From NCBI GenBank assembly GCA_054601695.1, contig BAAHQB010000324.1:62001-126000 (forward strand): 64,000 nucleotides of DNA, written 5' to 3'. Made by a program: the position numbers and the translations under genes. The stretch is from Amorphochlora amoebiformis. Its lineage: Eukaryota > Cercozoa > Chlorarachniophyceae. The notes beneath the pieces are model-generated. The model ran no database searches. It was given only the letters and a program-made list of their open reading frames with translations, and had not been told where the DNA came from. Of the stretch, positions 63,970-64,000 are shown one piece after another (within the stretch, counting starts at the first letter, position 1; each line of letters begins with the position of its first letter).

Positions 63970-64000
63970 CTATATATATTGGTGGTAAGTAAGCTTGGAG

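Overview
This is a window of nuclear DNA from a eukaryote, probably a unicellular one. The evidence is GT-AG introns, a mitochondrial processing peptidase gene, interstitial TTAGGG arrays, and very short exons (11 to about 240 bases, one of 729) separated by introns that are mostly (TA)n, (TG)n and related simple repeats. I cannot place the organism. Extreme intron density with TA-filled introns and a TTAGGG-type repeat does not point to one lineage, and a foraminifer or other rhizarian is only a guess. Almost every long open frame in the window (runs of Ile-Tyr, Arg-Glu, Leu-Ser or Val-Arg) is a translated simple repeat. The real genes were found by reading the short non-repetitive islands between repeat blocks, requiring a splice site at both ends and a matching intron phase from exon to exon.

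Layout from left to right. 1-1206: no gene; short direct repeats, AT and one TTAGGG array. 1207-23529, minus: a large secreted or surface protein of about 1025 residues in some 38 exons, with a signal peptide, Cys-rich repeats, a short Cys segment resembling a DSL/EGF-type module, a long Pro-Val-Thr stalk and a second Cys-rich half. 23639-28937, minus: a J-domain protein of about 277 residues with one N-terminal membrane segment. 28938-30112: unique intergenic DNA between two divergent genes. 30113-41078, plus: the alpha subunit of mitochondrial processing peptidase, 23 exons, 474 residues. 41079-43307: unique DNA, a CCCTAA array and fragment copies of an exon. 43308-49754, minus: exons of a proline-rich protein with a hydrophobic near-terminal segment; its ends are unresolved. 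51207-52540, minus: a possible small Ser/Gly/Thr-rich protein. 52541-54553: telomere-type and variant arrays. 54554 to the right edge, minus: the pore, S6 and C-terminal region of a voltage-gated-type potassium channel, with the 5' part outside the window.

The most unusual property is how repeats and exons interact. First, many exons are accompanied by partial copies of themselves embedded in the adjacent TA repeat. Copies of the exon 5' part, with its acceptor, lie upstream of the real exon. Copies of the 3' part, with its donor, lie downstream. I found this in four genes and saw no exception. Two cases have gone further and give complete in-frame duplicate exons. Second, in the potassium channel gene interstitial telomere repeats, read as CCCTAA in the sense strand, form six 3' splice sites, and one 118-base intron is essentially telomere repeat plus a short dispersed element. 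Third, three microexons of 11, 16 and 11 bases are needed to keep frame. These gene models are hand-spliced and need transcript data.
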